From Nitrospirae bacterium RBG_13_39_12 (lineage in GTDB: Bacteria; Nitrospirota; Thermodesulfovibrionia; Thermodesulfovibrionales; SM23-35), in NCBI GenBank assembly GCA_001805125.1, contig MHEF01000064.1, positions 41,529-48,237 of the forward strand: DNA of 6,709 nucleotides, written 5' to 3'. Under the pieces are notes generated by a model. That model was not told where the DNA came from and ran no database searches. It worked only from the letters and a program-made list of their open reading frames with translations. The translations under genes were made by a program, and so were the position numbers. Positions 5,669 to 6,709 of the stretch are shown here, piece by piece; positions within the stretch are counted from its first letter, which is position 1; the number at the start of each line of letters is the position of its first letter.

Positions 5669-5690
5669 TGCAAGAATAAAGCCCTGACCC
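5669..5690. repeat. Possible IS200/RAYT-associated repeat fragment
   Basis: TGCAAGAATAAAGCCCTGAC followed by CC differs by one base from a motif (CAAGAATAAAGACCTGACCC) that I recall beside REP-associated tyrosine transposases and as scattered intergenic copies in several bacterial genomes. No transposase is present here. The call depends on memory of that motif and cannot be checked from this sequence. Confidence 0.25.
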
Positions 5691-5728
5691 TGATAAGATA
5701 CATGTCTGCAACACTTTTTATGCAACGT

Positions 5729-6256
5729 TTAGATAAATTCTATGCCGAGTCGTTGAAGCCACTTCTTCATATATTCCATGTCGATATTTTCTTTTTGAAT
5801 CTTGATTATCTTCTCTGCATCAAGCATGTCCTGCTCTCTTCCGCTTAATAATTTCAGCAATATCAGGTCTTCCGGAGATGAGATATTTATCAAAAACTCT
5901 TTTATTTTTACAGTCTGCTTCCTTTGCAAAGCTCTATTTTTGAACTCATCATCAGCGAAAAGAAAATCTACCGAAATATCAGTATTGCTTCTGAGGGTAG
6001 TTCTTAGAAAGGTTATTTTTCCGAAGACCATTGGTTTGTCATGTATAAAAACAAACCTGCTGCTTTTAATGAGTTTATGTTTGAGTGTATCGAAATCATC
6101 TAACCCGATCGCAACTAAAAAATCAATATCAACAGTCGCCCTGGGTTCACCCCATATGCCGACAGCTAATCCGCCGATGAGCATGTATTCTATTCCCTGA
6201 TCTTCGAGGAATGAGCAAAGTTCTTTAAGAGATTCAATAAGCAGGTTATCGTTCAT
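5729..6256 (-). CDS. Nucleotidyltransferase-fold protein (DUF2204/AbiEii-like), possible toxin or defence component
   Basis: This 175-aa protein has a nucleotidyltransferase (Pol beta superfamily) fold. After an N-terminal helix come MLIGGLAVGIWG (25-36) and RATVDIDFLV (39-48), with metal ligands D43 and D45; the third carboxylate is D97 in ISVDFLF. The C-terminal segment SPEDLILLKLLSGREQDMLD (127-146) is typical of AbiEii-like and DUF2204 proteins. AbiEii toxins transfer nucleotides to tRNA or other targets; whether this protein does so is inference. No membrane segment is seen. Its ATG overlaps the end of the upstream 61-aa gene by 11 bp with only a weak AGG next to it, so translation is probably coupled. 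The pairing with a tiny upstream basic protein and the neighbouring vapBC suggest a toxin-antitoxin-like role, but a housekeeping nucleotidyltransferase is not excluded. Confidence 0.82.
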   Translation of the reverse strand: MNDNLLIESLKELCSFLEDQGIEYMLIGGLAVGIWGEPRATVDIDFLVAIGLDDFDTLKHKLIKSSRFVFIHDKPMVFGKITFLRTTLRSNTDISVDFLFADDEFKNRALQRKQTVKIKEFLINISSPEDLILLKLLSGREQDMLDAEKIIKIQKENIDMEYMKKWLQRLGIEFI

Positions 6257-6431
6257 CCTGTTCTGACTTTAGTATTGAAAGTTCTTTGCGAACCAATTCA
6301 TTAATTTCATCTTCTCTTGATTCCGGATGCCTCTTTCTCATTGCAGCACGCTTCAATTCAAGAGATAACATCGTAATGTCCGCCCACGCTTTGAGACGTT
6401 TTTCGACTTCTGAAGGATCGAGCGTTTTCAT
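6246..6431 (-). CDS. Small conserved-looking protein paired with the nucleotidyltransferase (putative antitoxin-like partner)
   Basis: This 61-aa charged protein, probably all helical, overlaps the nucleotidyltransferase start by 11 bp. It has the pattern W-x(4)-LSLELKRAAMRKRHPES followed by EDEINELVRKEL. I recall similar 'W...S.eL..a..R.rhPe..e.ei' proteins encoded just before nucleotidyltransferase-like genes, but no defined family name or proven function. The start is well supported: AAAGGAG at 6440-6446 stands 8 bases before the ATG. The arrangement (small first gene, larger overlapping second gene) matches type II or type VII toxin-antitoxin operons, where a small partner binds the enzyme. 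There is no DNA-binding motif I can recognise. The function is unknown. Confidence 0.75.
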   Translation of the reverse strand: MKTLDPSEVEKRLKAWADITMLSLELKRAAMRKRHPESREDEINELVRKELSILKSEQDER

Positions 6432-6461
6432 CAGGTGTGCTCCTTTTATCTATTTTACAGT

Positions 6462-6530
6462 TTATCCTTTTTCCTCCACAACTTCAATCTCTTCCGGGCT
6501 GAGGTCGTATATCTCATAAAGGGAAGTCAT
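6462..6530 (-). pseudogene. 22-codon ORF resembling the C-terminal tail of a restriction-modification methyltransferase
   Basis: The reading MTSLYEIYDLSPEEIEVVEE, then KG and a stop, resembles the extreme C-terminus of TaqI-like and type IIG methyltransferases (commonly LVYELYGLTEEEI.IVE). In-frame residues upstream run only about six codons to a TAA stop, so no methyltransferase body is present. It ends 30 bp before the 61-aa gene on the same strand. It may be a relic of a deleted restriction-modification gene or a short translated ORF; AGGGA stands about 8 bases before its ATG. The GGGAATCCC there is also a palindrome. Confidence 0.3.
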
Positions 6531-6600
6531 TAGGGATTCCCTACAAATTTATCATATCGCAATAAACAAGTCTAAGCCCACTCTTTTACTTTCGTATAGA

Positions 6601-6650
6601 TTTTTAAATGAGGCAACGAATCGATTTCATATAATTTTTTGATGAGGCAA
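6601..6650 (+). repeat. Tandem 16-bp direct repeats upstream of the edge promoter
   Basis: TTTTTAAATGAGGCAA (6601-6616) and TTTTTTGATGAGGCAA (6635-6650) match at 14 of 16 positions with a 34-bp period. The second copy ends 9 bp before the -35 box of the promoter at 6660-6688. The position suggests binding sites for a regulator of the gene that begins beyond the window; a chance or repeat-derived origin is possible. Confidence 0.45.
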
Positions 6651-6659
6651 TTCGATCAC

Positions 6660-6709
6660 TTGACAGACGGATTCAATTATCATACAATAAAAGCATATTA
6701 AGGAGGTGC
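6660..6709 (+). promoter_or_regulatory. Near-consensus promoter and Shine-Dalgarno for a gene starting past the right edge
   Basis: A perfect -35 TTGACA (6660-6665) and -10 TACAAT (6683-6688, 5/6) are 17 bp apart. AAGGAGGT (6700-6707) follows, leaving a very short leader. The start codon should lie within about 10 bases of the window end. The -10 to Shine-Dalgarno layout is close to that of vapB, which hints at another small toxin-antitoxin-type gene, though its product cannot be seen. Confidence 0.7.

Noticed and set aside
5521..5703. Minus-strand 60-codon ORF between vapB and the nucleotidyltransferase gene
   Set aside because: No Shine-Dalgarno, no recognisable family, and it runs into the CRISPR-like repeat; treated as non-coding.
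5802..6200. Plus-strand 132-codon ORF
   Set aside because: It is antisense to the nucleotidyltransferase gene with its intact GG...DID centre; the translation is Ser/Leu-rich shadow sequence.

Overview
This looks like an AT-leaning bacterial chromosome segment, with single housekeeping genes separated by intergenic gaps rich in small repeats and, to the right, an accessory islet of toxin-antitoxin-like modules. The host cannot be named from the sequence alone. The gene set (PHP-type PolX, PilZ protein, PdxA, UMF1 transporter, vapBC) and the repeat style (a PPFSKGG-coding palindrome, GTCATTC...GAATGAC elements, GC-rich twin hairpins) recall Nitrospirota or Desulfobacterota genomes. That is inference from memory, not a database result.

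Left part: positions 1-1166 (minus) carry the first 388 residues of a bacterial family X DNA polymerase with a C-terminal PHP domain, cut by the window edge. Its promoter sits so close to the ATG that the mRNA may be leaderless. Positions 1167-1467 hold promoters for the divergent genes and a possible relic of a small nucleotidyltransferase gene. A single-domain PilZ protein (1468-1776, plus) follows, probably a c-di-GMP receptor.

Middle part: pdxA (2033-3070, plus), a vitamin B6 biosynthesis dehydrogenase, carries a palindromic intergenic-type repeat inserted in frame at 2261-2305. A folded repeat at 3111-3216 separates it from a 12-helix UMF1/Atg22-like MFS transporter (3241-4470, plus). 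Just 5 bp after that stop begins an approximately 254-bp MITE-like unit (4476-4729) with imperfect terminal inverted repeats, twin GC-rich hairpins and a perfect 12-bp palindrome.

Right part: a vapBC module on the minus strand (vapC 4822-5223, vapB 5226-5426) has a recognisable -10 and Shine-Dalgarno site. Immediately upstream lies a solitary CRISPR-repeat-like sequence (5497-5532). Next comes a second minus-strand pair, a 61-aa basic protein overlapping a 175-aa nucleotidyltransferase, which looks like a toxin-antitoxin or defence-type couple. Upstream of it is a 22-codon ORF resembling the tail of a restriction-modification methyltransferase. The window ends with a near-consensus plus-strand promoter, tandem repeats upstream of it and a perfect Shine-Dalgarno, so another gene starts just past the right edge.

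The housekeeping genes show no common pathway. The right third reads as a small accessory islet assembled from stabilisation or defence modules and repeat debris.
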